From Christensenella sp. (GTDB lineage Bacteria; Bacillota; Clostridia; Christensenellales; CAG-917): DNA of 64,000 nucleotides. The position numbers and the translations under genes were made by a program. Below the pieces are notes generated by a model that was given only the letters and a program-made list of their open reading frames with translations, ran no database searches and was not told the origin of the DNA. Positions 28,141-39,201 of this stretch are shown here, piece after piece (position 1 is the stretch's first letter; the number at the start of each line of letters is the position of its first letter). The stretch spans positions 186,001-250,000 of the forward strand of contig CP091723.1 in the NCBI GenBank assembly GCA_022009775.1, read 5' to 3'.

Positions 28141-30264
28141 TTATTGATTTTGTTCGCTTTCGTCTTTGACGAGTTCTCTGTGTTTGCAGTTGTGATTCGT
28201 GCAAACGTAATACGTCTTGTCGTCGCGTTTGACCACTTTCATAGTAGACGCACATTCGGGGCAGAAATACGGCGCGGGCACGTCCCAACTGATGAAGTCG
28301 CACTTGGGATAGTTTGTGCATCCGTAGAACGTTTTGCCTGCTTTGGACACACGTTTGCTGACGTCTCCGCCGCACTTGGGGCATTTGCCGACCACTTCGA
28401 CGATTTTCTTGATATTCTTGCACTTGGGATAATTCGGGCAAGCAAGGAACGGACCGTATTTGCCGTGGCGAACGACCATTTTCGCTCCGCATTTGTCGCA
28501 AATCACGTCGCTTTCTTCGTCGGGCATATAACTTCCGCCACCGCTCTTTGCCGCGCGCTCCACGAATTTCATAAGTCGCGGATAGAACGCTCCGATAAGT
28601 TCCTGCCACGCTTGCTCTCCGTCCGCCACTTTGTCGAGTGCGCCTTCCAGACGAGCCGTGAAATTCAGGTTCATTATGTCGGGGAAATTCTTCTCCATAT
28701 ACTCGCACACCGCTTCGCCTAGTTGCGTGGGCGCAATCGCTTTCTGCACCTTTTCGGTGTAATCGCGTTTTGCAAGCACGGATATGATGCTGGCGTACGT
28801 GCTAGGACGTCCGATGCCGTTTTCTTCGAGTGCTTTGACAAGCGTTGCGTCGTTGTATCTCGCCGGCGGTTTCGTGAATTTTTGCTCGCAACTCACGTCG
28901 TCGAGATTGAGATGTTCGTCCTGATTGAGATCGGGCATCGTGTCGAGTTCTTTGTTATCGTCGTCGCTTTCTTCCACCGTAGCGGAATACACGGCGGTAA
29001 AGCCCTTGAATTTAACGCTCTTGCCCCTTACGACGAAACCGAGTTTTTCATTGCCGCATTCGCCGAGAATGTGGACTCTCATCGTGTTGTACTGTGCAGG
29101 AGTCATTTGAGACGCCATAAAACGCTCGTATATGAGTTTGTAGAGTCTGAACGCGTCTCTGTCCATTTTTCCTTCAAGAGACTTAGGCGTGCGGTTCAAA
29201 TCGATAGGTCTGATTGCTTCGTGCGCGTCCTGTGCATTCTCGCTGGTTTTGTAGATATTTTGCGTCTTGGGCGCGAATTCTTCACCGTAATTCTTTGCGA
29301 TAAACGAAAGCGCGATTTTTGCAAAATCGGGAGAAATACGCACGCTGTCGGTACGGATATACGTGATAAGCGCGTGCTGTCCTTCTCCTTCGATGTCAAC
29401 GCCTTCGTAGAGTTGTTGCGCGACTCTAGACGTGCGTTCGGCAGTCATGTTGAGTTTGTGGCTCGCTTCCTGCTGCATAGTGCTCGTTGTAAACGGAGGA
29501 GCGGGTTTTGACGTAGACACGCTCTTTTTCACTTCGTCCACACGATAATCGCACTTGCGCATAAGATCCGCTATCGCGTATGCGTCGTCGGCATTGTTGG
29601 GTTTCACTTTCTCGCCGTTTCTGTCGTTGAGTGCGGCGTTGAAAAGGTTTGCTTTAGTCTTCTTTGCGCCGTCTTTGAGCAAAAGTGCGCTTATCGACCA
29701 ATACTCTTCGGGCTTGAAGTCGCGGATTTCCTTTTCTCTGTCCACAATCATTTTAAGAGCCGCCGACTGAACGCGTCCGGCAGAAAGACTGGGTTTGAGT
29801 TTTCTTGAAAGTATGGGGGAGATCTTGTAACCCACAAGTCTGTCAAGCACTCTTCTTGCTTGCTGGCTGTTGACGAGATCCATGTTGATTTCTCTCGGAT
29901 TTTCCATAGCCGCACGCACTGCTTTCGGCGATATTTCGTTGAACTCGATACGCACTTTGTCGCCCGTCACTCCGAGCGTGTTTTTAAGGTGCCACGATAT
30001 TGCTTCTCCTTCGCGGTCCGGGTCGGTTGCGAGATACACTTTGTCGTATTTCTTCACCGCTTGAGAGAGTTGTTTTATGGTTGATTCCTTGTCCGGCGTG
30101 ACGATGTATTGAGGCTTGAAACCGTTGTCGACGTCGATACCCAAAGAACGCGCAGGCAAATCGCAAACGTGTCCTTTGGATGCAAGCACCGCCGCGTCGT
30201 TGCCGAGATACTTCTGTATCGTTTTGGCCTTGTGCGGTGACTCAACAATGATGAGTTGTTTCAT
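28141..30264 (-). CDS. topA: DNA topoisomerase I
   Basis: Type IA topoisomerase relaxing negative supercoils, 707 residues. TOPRIM start MKQLIIVESPHKAKTIQKYL, DPDREGEAISWHL, SAGRVQSAALKMI, the catalytic-Tyr region ALITYIRTDSVRISPDF, and three C-terminal zinc-ribbon modules (CDKCGAKM...CPNYPKC, CPKCGGDV...CTNYPKC, CPECASTM...CTNHNC). Start at ATG 30264, with AAGGAG seven bases upstream; six more residues are possible in frame. Confidence 0.97.
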   Translation of the reverse strand: MKQLIIVESPHKAKTIQKYLGNDAAVLASKGHVCDLPARSLGIDVDNGFKPQYIVTPDKESTIKQLSQAVKKYDKVYLATDPDREGEAISWHLKNTLGVTGDKVRIEFNEISPKAVRAAMENPREINMDLVNSQQARRVLDRLVGYKISPILSRKLKPSLSAGRVQSAALKMIVDREKEIRDFKPEEYWSISALLLKDGAKKTKANLFNAALNDRNGEKVKPNNADDAYAIADLMRKCDYRVDEVKKSVSTSKPAPPFTTSTMQQEASHKLNMTAERTSRVAQQLYEGVDIEGEGQHALITYIRTDSVRISPDFAKIALSFIAKNYGEEFAPKTQNIYKTSENAQDAHEAIRPIDLNRTPKSLEGKMDRDAFRLYKLIYERFMASQMTPAQYNTMRVHILGECGNEKLGFVVRGKSVKFKGFTAVYSATVEESDDDNKELDTMPDLNQDEHLNLDDVSCEQKFTKPPARYNDATLVKALEENGIGRPSTYASIISVLAKRDYTEKVQKAIAPTQLGEAVCEYMEKNFPDIMNLNFTARLEGALDKVADGEQAWQELIGAFYPRLMKFVERAAKSGGGSYMPDEESDVICDKCGAKMVVRHGKYGPFLACPNYPKCKNIKKIVEVVGKCPKCGGDVSKRVSKAGKTFYGCTNYPKCDFISWDVPAPYFCPECASTMKVVKRDDKTYYVCTNHNCKHRELVKDESEQNQ

Positions 30265-30372
30265 TATATCTCCTTGGGGCAAAGCCCCGCTTTATTATCT
30301 ATTTCCGTTTTCGGTGCGTTTCAACGCCGCTTTTGCGAGCGTTTTATGCCGCTTCGTTCAGTTTTTTTACAC

Positions 30373-31445
30373 TTACGCAAGCGAATAGAAATTGCCTGCG
30401 CCTTTGAAAACCAAACCTTCTATCTCAAGGTCGAAAAGCACGCTCGTAAGTTCGCTCACGCTAAGTCCCGTGACTTCGATTAGTTCTTCAAAATGCCTTT
30501 CGCCGTCGTGCAACGCGTCGAGTATCTCTGTTTGCACTATGGACAGTTCGATTGTTTTCTCGACTTGTTCTTCTCTTCTCACGCCCATCTGGTCAAGCAC
30601 GTCTTCGGGCGATATGACGAGTGCGTGAGGCATTTCTCTCAGCAATTCGTTTCCGCCCGCGCTTTCTTCGTCGTACACGTTGCCGGGCACCGCAAAAATG
30701 TCTCTTCCTTGTTCGATTGCAAGTCTCATCGTGATGAGCGAGCCGCTCTTTTTTGCCGCTTGCGGAAGAAACACCGCGTCTGCAAGTCCGCTGACTATGC
30801 GATTGCGCTCGGGAAAGTGATATTGAAGCGGTTTCGTGCCGAGCGGATATTCCGTGACAACCAAGCCGTCGTTTGCAAGCACGCTCTCAAGAAGCGAACG
30901 ATGCTCGGCAGGATACACGACGTCAAGTCCCGAAGCAAACACCGCAACCGTCGGCCTCGACTGGTTTACGCAAGCAAGGTGCGCTATACTGTCTACACCC
31001 CTTGCAAATCCCGATATGACCGTAAGCCCTGCTTTTGCGAATTCTCTTGAAAACTCGTCCGCGACCTTTGCGCCGTATCTCGTGGGACGTCTCGTTCCGA
31101 CAACCGCAATGCTCTTTGCTCTCAGTGCGTCGAGATTGCCTTTTGCAAACAATCCCGTCGGCGCATCGTATATGTCGAGCAACTTTTCGGGATACTCGTC
31201 GTCGTATCTCGTGATGAATTTCAAATCTCGTTTTTCAAGTTCTGCCGCAAGTTCGTCGGCTCTATCGAGAAGTTTGAAAAACTCCGTTGCGTGTTCGTCC
31301 CCGAGCGTTTTGAAAACCGCGCGTCTGCCGCTTTCGCTTGCAAGTTCCGTTGCGTCTTCAAACTCGTCGAGAAGTGCCGTTCGTTTTTATTTGACAATTC
31401 GCTCACGCTTTGCAACGCAAGCAAAATTTTCTTTCTTTCGTCCAT
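30373..31445 (-). CDS. dprA: DNA processing protein DprA (one frameshift)
   Basis: Loads RecA on incoming single-stranded DNA during transformation. Visible: YPEKLLDIYDAPTGLFAKGN, AVVGTRRPTRYGAKVADEF, SGFARGVDSIAHLACV and FPERNRIVSGLADAVFLPQA; a winged-helix C-terminus follows. The frame breaks at the T5 run 31384-31388. One extra base joins SELSNK to KRTALLDEFEDATELASES. Start ATG 31445, 12 bp after comM ends. With comM and the CinA-like protein it suggests at least a relic of competence. Confidence 0.9.
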
Positions 31446-31456
31446 ATCTCTCCCCG

Positions 31457-32983
31457 TCAATGATACTTCCTGTCAAGTCCCCTGTATTGTATCGCTTCGC
31501 CGATATGCGCAGGCAAAATGTTTTCACTGCCTTCTATGTCGGCAATTGTTCTTGCCACTTTGAGTATGCGCGTCGTGCCGCGTGCGCTCAGATTGAGTTT
31601 TTCAAACGCCTTTTGCAAAAGTCTCTCGCAATCTTTGTCAATCACGCAATATTTGTTGAGTTCTTTCGCACCCATTTCGGCGTTTGTGAGTATGCCGTCT
31701 TTTTCAAATCTCTTGCGTTGAATAGCACGCACGCGATTGATACGCTCTTTTATCTGCGCGCTCGTCTCGCCGCTCTTTTGAAAGCGCAATTCTTCGTACG
31801 AGATATTGTCCACTTCGATTTGCAAATCTATTCTGTCCATCAAAGGACCGCTGAGTTTTGACACGTAATTGTGTATCTGCGACGGCGTGCAACGGCATAT
31901 CTGATTTTTCGAGCCGTAGTTGCCGCAAGGACACGGGTTCATGCTTGCAATCAGCATGAAATTTGCAGGATATTCGGTGGTTTGTTGCACTCTTGCAACC
32001 GTCACTTTTCTGTCTTCAAGCGGTTGGCGCAAAGTTTCAAGCGCGTGACGGGAATATTCGGGCATCTCGTCAAGGAACAAAACGCCGTGATTTGCAAGAC
32101 TCACCTCACCCGGTCTCGCTTTTGCTCCGCCGCCTATCAGCGCAGGCACGGTCGTAGTGTGATGCGGCGTTCTAAACGGTCTCGTCGTCACTATGCCGAC
32201 GTCCGAATCGAGTATGCCTGCGACGGAATGTATTTTTGTCACTTCCACCGCTTCTTCAAACGTCATCTCTGGCATAATCGTCGGGACGCATTTGGCAAGC
32301 ATCGTTTTTCCCGCTCCGGGCGGACCTATCATAAGTGCGTTGTGTCCGCCTGCAACGGCAATTTCAAGCGCGCGCTTTGCAACGCTCTGCCCTTTTACGT
32401 CTGCAAAATCCACTCCGTAGCCGTGAGATACGCATGCGCTCTCGTACGTGGAAGTCGGCACTTTCTCAAACACTACTCCCGAAAGCATTTCAACAACTTC
32501 GCGAAGGTTATTCAGCGCATACACGTCTATGCCTTCTATGAAACTTGCTTCTCTTGCGTTTGCGGCAGGAATTATAAACTTTCTGTGCCCTGACTGCATT
32601 GCGGATATAAGAAGCGGCATTATGCCGTTTACGTGACGAAGTTCGCCGTCAAGCGACAACTCGCCGATAATCACGTATTGCTTGTACGTCTTGCTCTCTA
32701 TCTGTCCCGTCGCCGCCATTATTCCGAGCGCAACCGGCAAATCGAACGTCGGGCCTTCTTTTTTCGTGTCGGCAGGCGCAAGATTGACGATGATGCGTTT
32801 TGCGGGATATTGAAATCCGCTGTTCTTGATTGCAGAGCGAACTCTTTCCTTGCTTTCTTTCGTTGCCGTGGAAGCAAGCCCCACCATATCGTAGCCGGGC
32901 AAACCGCTGTTGATGTCAATCTCGACGTCAACCGCGTATCCGGTCAATCCGTCCAAAGCGTAACTTAAAATTTTTGCGAGCAT
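31457..32983 (-). CDS. comM: Mg-chelatase-like competence AAA+ protein ComM (YifB)
   Basis: 508-residue YifB family helicase-like ATPase that supports branch migration in transformation. N-terminal Lon-protease-like fold (LPGYDMVGLASTATKESKER), Walker A MIGPPGAGKTMLAKCVPTI, GVLFLDEMPEYSRHALETL (Walker B), and ASMNPCPCGNYG with cysteines in KNQICRCTPSQI. First gene of the comM-dprA-topA run. Its upstream region, about 33000-33229, is AT-rich with no gene. Confidence 0.95.
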   Translation of the reverse strand: MLAKILSYALDGLTGYAVDVEIDINSGLPGYDMVGLASTATKESKERVRSAIKNSGFQYPAKRIIVNLAPADTKKEGPTFDLPVALGIMAATGQIESKTYKQYVIIGELSLDGELRHVNGIMPLLISAMQSGHRKFIIPAANAREASFIEGIDVYALNNLREVVEMLSGVVFEKVPTSTYESACVSHGYGVDFADVKGQSVAKRALEIAVAGGHNALMIGPPGAGKTMLAKCVPTIMPEMTFEEAVEVTKIHSVAGILDSDVGIVTTRPFRTPHHTTTVPALIGGGAKARPGEVSLANHGVLFLDEMPEYSRHALETLRQPLEDRKVTVARVQQTTEYPANFMLIASMNPCPCGNYGSKNQICRCTPSQIHNYVSKLSGPLMDRIDLQIEVDNISYEELRFQKSGETSAQIKERINRVRAIQRKRFEKDGILTNAEMGAKELNKYCVIDKDCERLLQKAFEKLNLSARGTTRILKVARTIADIEGSENILPAHIGEAIQYRGLDRKYH

Positions 32984-33229
32984 AACGTTCTCCCCATATA
33001 TATTTATATAAGATATTTATATAAGTCTGTTTATTTTATCATATGCGAGCGAAAAACGCAATAAAAATTGTGTTCGTCCCTTGCGTCGTCAAGAGCAAAA
33101 AACGATATGTAAAACGAAGAAAGCCGTTTAGATATCGCGAAAAATTTATTTTTTATCACGCTTCCTTTTTGCGATTAAATTGTAAAATATTATTGTTAAA
33201 CAAATATGAAATCTCGATTAAAACAAATG

Positions 33230-33256
33230 AAAACCGCACTTTTCAGTGCGGTTTTG
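33230..33256 (-). terminator. Intrinsic terminator after the sipW-like gene
   Basis: AAAACCGCACT/AGTGCGGTTTT stem with a short loop lies 6 bp after the stop of the signal-peptidase gene at 33262. It closes the minus-strand transcription unit of the accessory island. Confidence 0.85.
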
Positions 33257-33261
33257 AGTTT

Positions 33262-33970
33262 TTAGTTATTTTTATCGTCGTCGGTTTCGTCGTTTTTATC
33301 GACAAGTTCCAATAGCTTTTTCTTTTCTTCGTCGCTCAAATCGTCAAGCGTTGTTTTGGGCGTTTTTTCTTTTTCAAGCGCAAGTCTGTCTCTCACGAAC
33401 CCCGCTATCACAAGCGCGAACACGAGACACATCGGCACAACCACTATCACGACGTATCCGTACCAGTGCGACAAAAAGGATTTCAGTCCGCCGATAAACG
33501 CCGACTTTCTGACGAATATCGCCTTGACGTTTTCAGGCGGAAGTTGCCAGTCGTCAACCTTAACGGAACCGTTGTAGAGTTTGTCTCCTGCCGTTTTGTA
33601 ATACTGAACATTGCCGTCTTCGTCTAAGATAATCTCGACGATTCTATGCGTTTCGTTGTAGCCTTTAAGCACTCCGCTGGGTGCGGTGAACGTGATGATA
33701 TCCCCAACTTTCAAGGCGTATTTGTTTTCGACTTTCTTTGAAACGATCACTTCGCCTTTTTCTATCGTGCCGCTCATACTGTCGGTGAGCACGTCGAACA
33801 CATAATAGCCGAAAATCTCCGTTTCGCCGCCGTTTTTCTTTTGAACGAGCATAAGTGCAACGAGAGCGACCAAAAAACGAATATCAAAGCCACAACGACC
33901 GTGGACACGACGTTGTATATCTTTTTGCCTTGCTTATATTCTTTTTAGTCTCGTTTTTGCTCGTTTCCAT
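33262..33970 (-). CDS. sipW: SipW-like ER-type signal peptidase I, copy 1 (two frameshifts)
   Basis: Signal peptidase of the archaeal/ER type, which uses Ser and His instead of Ser and Lys. Visible: VLTDSMSGTIEKGEVIVSKK (nucleophile Ser), YNETHRIVEI (His) and KTAGDKLYNGS (Asp). An N-terminal helix (VVSTVVVALIFVFLVALVAL after correction) and a C-terminal helix (GYVVIVVVPMCLVFALVIAG) span the membrane; the tail LSDEEKKKLLELVDKNDE is acidic. Breaks: A6 run 33872-33877 and T5 run 33922-33926, each lacking one base. ATG 33970 begins METSKNETKKN. SipW enzymes process TasA-like proteins, and such proteins are encoded nearby. Confidence 0.85.
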
Positions 33971-34063
33971 TGCCAAATTTGCCCACGCAATGTTTTTTTG
34001 AAACATCGGCTCGATTTTTTTTTTTATATAGCGTTCGTGCGCACCGTCGGTGCGCACGCTAAA

Positions 34064-36955
34064 TTACTCTTCGTCGTCGTGATTTTCAGGCTTTGCGCTT
34101 ATATCGAGAGTGTCGCCGAACGGGTCTACGATTCCGCTTCCGTCCGCAAACGTAATTCCGCCGACAGAAACTTTGTTTTCATCAACGGCGTCTATTTTGC
34201 GTTTTTTGCCGCTCGGAGTCGTGTATTTCTGATTGAGCGTCGTTGCGCTCAAATCCCACGGATTCTTTTTTCTCGCGGTGCTTTACGGATTGTCGGTTTG
34301 TTTTCGTTCTCTCCGTTTTGTTCGGATTTTTCAGCACTTTCTTGCGCTTTTGAAGCGATTTCTTCCGCCTTCTCCGCTTTGCCGTCCGATTGAACAATAT
34401 CTTCGCTCTTCACGTCTTTGGTGTCTGTGACGTTTTCCTTTTCGCTTTCGATGACTTTTTTCGACAGTTTCGGCTTCGTTTTCCGCTTTCTTTCTGCGTG
34501 TATATTTTCTCTTCGGTTTGTTCTCGTCCTTATGCTCGAGATTGCCGAGTTTCGCACCGTCGCCCCAAGGCGTAATCGAATTTTCGTTCTTGAAACTTAT
34601 GCCCATGCCTTGAGTGTCTTCCACCTTTCCGCCGAGATTGATATGCATCTCGCTCACAGGCTTGATTTCTTCGATTTGATCCGTTTCTTGCTCCGTTTCG
34701 GGCGCTTCTTGCACGGTTTCCGATGCTTTTGCAGCCGTCTCTTCAATGGATTGTGCGGGCTTTGCCTTGCGAGTATACTTTCTCTTGGGCTTGTTTTCGT
34801 CCTTGTGTTCGAGATTGCCGAGATTTGCGCCGTCACCCCAAGGCGTTACGCTTCCGTCGTCTTTGAGATGCAACTCGCCGACCGCGACTTTGTTTTCGTT
34901 AACCGGTGTCAAATCGACGTGACGTTTCTTGTGTTCATCGTCTTTTTCACTCTTCTTCGTCTCGGAATTGTCTTCTTTGGCGATTTCGGGCGATTCTTCG
35001 TCTTTCGGCAATTCGATTTTGCCTTTTGTCTTTGCTCGCGCAACGAGCGGCACGTCGCCTTCAAGCGGAGACACCGCGTCGATTGCGTCGAGAGCGTTGT
35101 CGATTTTGTCGTTGCGTTCGGCTCTCTTCAAGCGGTCTTTTTCCATCTCTTCGATTGACTTGTTGATGCTTTCCGTATCCTTGTCGTCAAGTTCGAGATT
35201 TTCGTTTTTATCGAATTCAATGCCTTTTTCTTGCGCTTTTTTAGCGTTTTCGGCTTCTTGTTGCGCTTTGAGTTCGGCAAGACGCTTCTCGTCTTCGGCC
35301 TTTTGCGCTCCATAGCGATTTTCGCTTTCTGGAAGCTGAACGGATCCATTCCGAGCGTTTCGCCGTCAAGAGTTACGTTGAGATTCTTTTCAATCTCTTC
35401 ACGCTGCTTTTTGAACGCTTCCGCGCGCTTCTGTATGTCTTCTCTGCGGCGGCGTATGCGTTCTTGTCTGTCTCTCTCTTCGAGTTCTTCCTGCTTTATG
35501 CGGCGGTAAGAATTGAGACAACGATCGATTGCGTCCTTGACTTTGATGATCTCTTCCTGCTTGATCTTGTCGTCGTCGGGACGCTTGAATATCTTGCGCA
35601 CTTCAAACAAGTGCTGATCGAATTTTTCCGCGTCGGGCCGAGATCCACTTCTTCTTGGTCGGCTTTGGGCGGCATTTCTTTGAAACGTTCCACTTCAACG
35701 GGACGTTCCACAACCACTTCCGTCTCGATTTCCTGCGGTTTTTCGATTTCTTTTTCTACTTCTTTTTCAGGCTCTTTTTCAGGCTCTTGTTCAGGCTGTT
35801 TTTCTTCTTCGGGTTCAGGCGGAGTTTCGGGCGGAATTTCCTTGTCCGCTTCTTCGTTTTCTTCGGGTTTGACTTCCTGAATATTGTCCTTTTCTTCTTC
35901 GTTTTCTTTCTGTTCTTCGAGTTTTTGCGCGTACTCGTCGCGGTCTATCTGGTCTTTCTCGAAGTCCATATTTCCGACACGCAAGAAATCGGCAAATTCC
36001 TTGTCTTCCATGTCGAAATTGGTCTCGCATTGGTCATACAAGCTCTCAAACACCATAGTGTTGAGCGTCACCATACTGCGCAATCTTTGCTCGCTTTCGG
36101 TGTCGATCGGATAGTCTTCCACCTCGTCCGACGTGGAAAAACCGCCTGATTGTTGATAGGTCTCGATAAACTGCCAGAGCGTGAGTGCTTTCTTGAAGTT
36201 CGGCTCTTTCAAAATGACGTTCGTACGCATAATAGGCGGACGAACCGGCGCGGAATTGCGCATGGATTTCGCAAACGAAGACGACAAAAAGTCGGTGATA
36301 ATGCGGTCTATTTTCGCAACGCGCTCTATTTTTGTGAGTGTGTCGGGGTCAAGTCGCATAACTTCGTCAAAACTGAGTTGCGCATAATACTCCGTGCGAT
36401 ACGTCACCTTTTTGCTCGGCAAATTGAACCGCGACTCAACGTCGAGTTCCAGCACGTCCTGCGTTGCGGACGCTTTTTTATCTTGTCGTAACGCATGGTG
36501 ACGAAATCTTTGAGTTTGAGAAGAAGCGTGTAAATAAAACGATTTTCGTAAATCTCGAAAGACTCTTCTTTTGTGATATTGAGAATTTTAGAAGGCGTGA
36601 CGTCTCCCGTCTTTTCGTCCACTTTGGATATCATATTCGTGTGCTGGGCAAGAAACTTGACGGACTCCGTCGAAATGCTTCTTGCAAGCGAAACGTCCAC
36701 GATATCTTCTTCCTGAACGATGAATTTTCTCGGGTTACGCACGATTGTGTCAAGGTTTGGCAAAATGCCTTCGATTGTGTCAATCCAGTCAATCGAAATG
36801 TCTTGAATAAGGCGTTTTTTTGCCAACTTGAAGACAGACGAACCTTTGTCAACCCTATTTTTGAATTGCTCATAAAAGCTCTCGTTGCCGAGAACGGAAA
36901 CAATCTTATTCGCGTACTGTTTGTACACTTCTCTTGTGATTTTGTTGTCTTCCAT
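34064..36955 (-). CDS. DUF2357-like protein with long acidic repeat tail (five frameshifts)
   Basis: About 965 residues if five one-base gaps are restored (34266-34271, 34456-34461, 35301-35304, about 35635-35639, 36474-36479). The first 300 residues look DUF2357-like: ARSISTESVKFLAQHTNMIS, KILNITKEESFEIYENRFIY, PPIMRTNVILKEPNFKKAL. In McrBC-like systems DUF2357 is often joined to a PD-(D/E)XK nuclease; I see no nuclease here. Instead there is a Glu/Pro-rich stretch (PPETPPEPEEEKQPEQEPEK), a charged coiled coil and repeats containing TPWGDGA-LGNLEHKDEN. An McrB-like ATPase gene lies upstream. No signal peptide, so probably cytoplasmic. The role is unknown. Confidence 0.65.
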
Positions 36956-36995
36956 ACCTTTATGATTTTGTGTTTATTGTCGGCTCGCGATTGCA

Positions 36996-37590
36996 ATTAA
37001 TAATTAGTAATGAATAATTAATAATTAATAATTGCGGAAGGCGAAGCCTTATCCGAAATATTGTTCGGAGCATACTTATTAGCGTAATGCGCGACTTTGA
37101 AGATGTTACAAAACCGCCGACCGTGAGCCTGTGGAGCGGTCTTTTTTGACATTCACTCATTCAAGGGACACTTATTCGCGGATTGTGCGACTTCGAAGAC
37201 GGAACACGAGCCGCAACGGCGGCGAGCAAATCGAACGCCGAGCTTACGTCACACACAAGCCCATTTTGCAACGATTGCAACTTGTTGTAATCGTTTGCCT
37301 TTGGTTTTTGTGTTCCTTTTTCCCACGCGCCAAAAACTGCGCTTTCATCTTTATTACTCGCACACAAGTTCGCTTGTTTTTGACGTGCGGGAGCCCTTGT
37401 GTGTGTAGTACGAGCGACTGCGCCGTGTTGTTGCGTAGCCGGCGCACAAAGCGTGGTGGCATAATGAGTGCACGACACCTATCTATGCGAGTGCTGAGTG
37501 TTGTCCCCCGCCACGCGGTCACCGTGGGTACCCTGAAAGGGGGAACGGTGATAGGGAAAACACCTGAGGAAAGGGGAAAATTGCATCCCC
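36996..37590. repeat. F2 repeat, copy a, with AT-rich flank and a nested insert
   Basis: 37166-37590 is a copy of the F2 family in plus orientation (GCCGCAACGGCGGC hairpin, GCGCC/GGCGC stem, GTGTTGTCCC/GGGAAAACAC stem). It is interrupted at about 37250-37405 by an insert bounded by CACACACAAG and CTTGTGTGTG. The flank at 36996-37075 (repeated TTAATAATTA, then GCGGAAGGCGAAGCC) recurs inverted at 47484-47530. No gene is seen in the gap 36956-37587. Confidence 0.65.
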
Positions 37591-37677
37591 TATGCGCGAA
37601 TCAAAACCCAACGTACACGCAGTACGTGATTTTGAGTAGCGCGTGCGCTGACGCAGTTGTTCGCCGTTTAGCACATT
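37588..37677. repeat. F1 repeat, copy E, at the 3' end of the McrB-like gene
   Basis: Terminal F1 module only: CAAAACCCAACGTAC, ACGCA loop, GTACGTGATTTTG, within an outer GCGC-based stem, then TTGTTCGCCG 17 nt from the stop codon of the AAA+ gene. Unlike copy C there is no T-run after the stem, so terminator activity is doubtful for this copy. Confidence 0.55.
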
Positions 37678-39196
37678 TTAGAAGAGTTTCTTCAAGCGGT
37701 TGATATACTCCTTGCTCTCTTGCATATTCTCTTCACCGAAGAGTTCGCTGAGATAAAGGATAAGACCGTCGATTTCGTCGCGGATGTATGACAAGTTGAG
37801 CGATTCGAACTTGCGGAATATCTTGTTGCAAAGCACGTAGTCGAGACCGTCGATTTCTGTTCCGCCGCAACCCACGTATGAAGGAACGAACTCTTTGAGC
37901 TGCTTCACGATACGGTTACCAAACGCGAGACGGAAGTGTTCGATGACGTAGTCGTCAAGCAAATTGACCTTGTCGAGAATGTCTTGAGAGACCTTGTGTA
38001 TCTCCTGCGACTCTTTGAACATCGCTTCAAGGTGCTTGTAGCTGATGAAGATGTTGTCCGCCCACGGCGCGTCGAAAGGCACACCCTTGCTGTTGATGTT
38101 GATAGGCATAGCACGGTCGTAAACCTTATCCGATATGGCAAACGTCGAGTCGTCGTTGTTTGCCGTGCCGATAAACCACATGTTTTGCGGGAGTCTGAAA
38201 CGGCCTTTGTCGATATGCTTCGGGTCGTTTGGCCAACCGGACGGAACAAGGTCTACAATCCACTCATCGCGTGACGGCATTTCGAGAATAGACAACATTT
38301 CCGCGAAATAGTACTCGACACGCGCGATGTTCATTTCGTCGAGAACGGTGAGATAGATCTGATCGTTCCAAGTTGCCTCGTACATTTTTTTGAGCACTTC
38401 GGTCTCGTTGAAACGTTTTGTAAATTCGTTGAAGTATCCGAAAAGTTCGGTACGGTCACGCCAAGACGGCTGCACGGACGCGATAGTTGCGGGGTTGTTC
38501 AAGAAAATACCCATAGCGTGCGGCAGGGACGTTTTACCTGTACCGGAAATACCCTGCAAGATCATCAAACGCGACGTGGACATACCTGCAATAAACAAGC
38601 GGATGATACGCGGATTGTAGAACAGGCGCATACGCGAGCAAGCGAAGTTGCGGAAACGATCGCACAGCTCGGGGAGCGTGATCTCGTCGTCATAGACGGG
38701 CGGAACGTAGTTCTCGTAAATCTTGTCGATTTCGGTGAGTTTGTAGAAACGTGACTCGCCTGTTGGCGACTGCTCTTCCTTCTTTTGTTCGCCTTCTTCC
38801 CCTTCTTCGCCTTCATAGTTGCCGATATCGCTGACTCTCATGCCGAGAATACGGTCTTTTTCAGCGGACATTTTGATGATTTGCTTTTTGAGATTGGCAC
38901 ATTCTTCCACGAGATCCTGCGGCAAAACCTTGGCTTTGGAGAGCCTTGCGAGTTTGCGCAAGCCCAGCGCGATAAGCACGATGATTGCGATGATGACAGC
39001 AAAAATAAGTATTATGAAAATGATAGCGACAGCCCATTCTCCCGCGCCGAAGTATTGGGTGTAGTTCTTGAAAGCGTCGGCATACCCCTCGTTGTAGAAG
39101 ATATGCAGAAAACCCCAGAATATACTCCCGATCCCTTGTCGTAGAATGCGCCCAAAAACGCTTTGAGAAATTCAAATACAAGATTGATATTCATGG
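37678..39196 (-). CDS. Membrane-anchored McrB-like AAA+ ATPase (one frameshift)
   Basis: About 505 residues. The N-terminus (MNINLVFEFLKAFLGAFYDK) leads, after one base is restored at 39133-39137, through YNEGYADAFKNYTQYFGAGE into a membrane helix (AVAIIFIILIFAVIIAIIVL). The AAA+ domain has LQGISGTGKTSLPHAMG (Walker A), YLTVLDEMNIARVEYYFAEM (Walker B, DEMN as in McrB) and WFIGTANNDDSTFAISD (McrB-like sensor 1). McrB proteins are normally cytosolic motors of restriction systems; a membrane anchor is unusual. It lies between a SipW-like gene and the DUF2357-like gene on the same strand. Confidence 0.8.
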
Positions 39197-39201
39197 TATA
39201 A

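Noticed and set aside
31457..32983. Magnesium chelatase for (bacterio)chlorophyll synthesis
   Set aside because: The Lon-like N-terminal fold and the dprA/topA neighbourhood identify it as ComM/YifB.
37678..39196. A complete McrBC restriction system
   Set aside because: The ATPase and a DUF2357-like partner are present, but no nuclease domain is visible and the ATPase is membrane-anchored.
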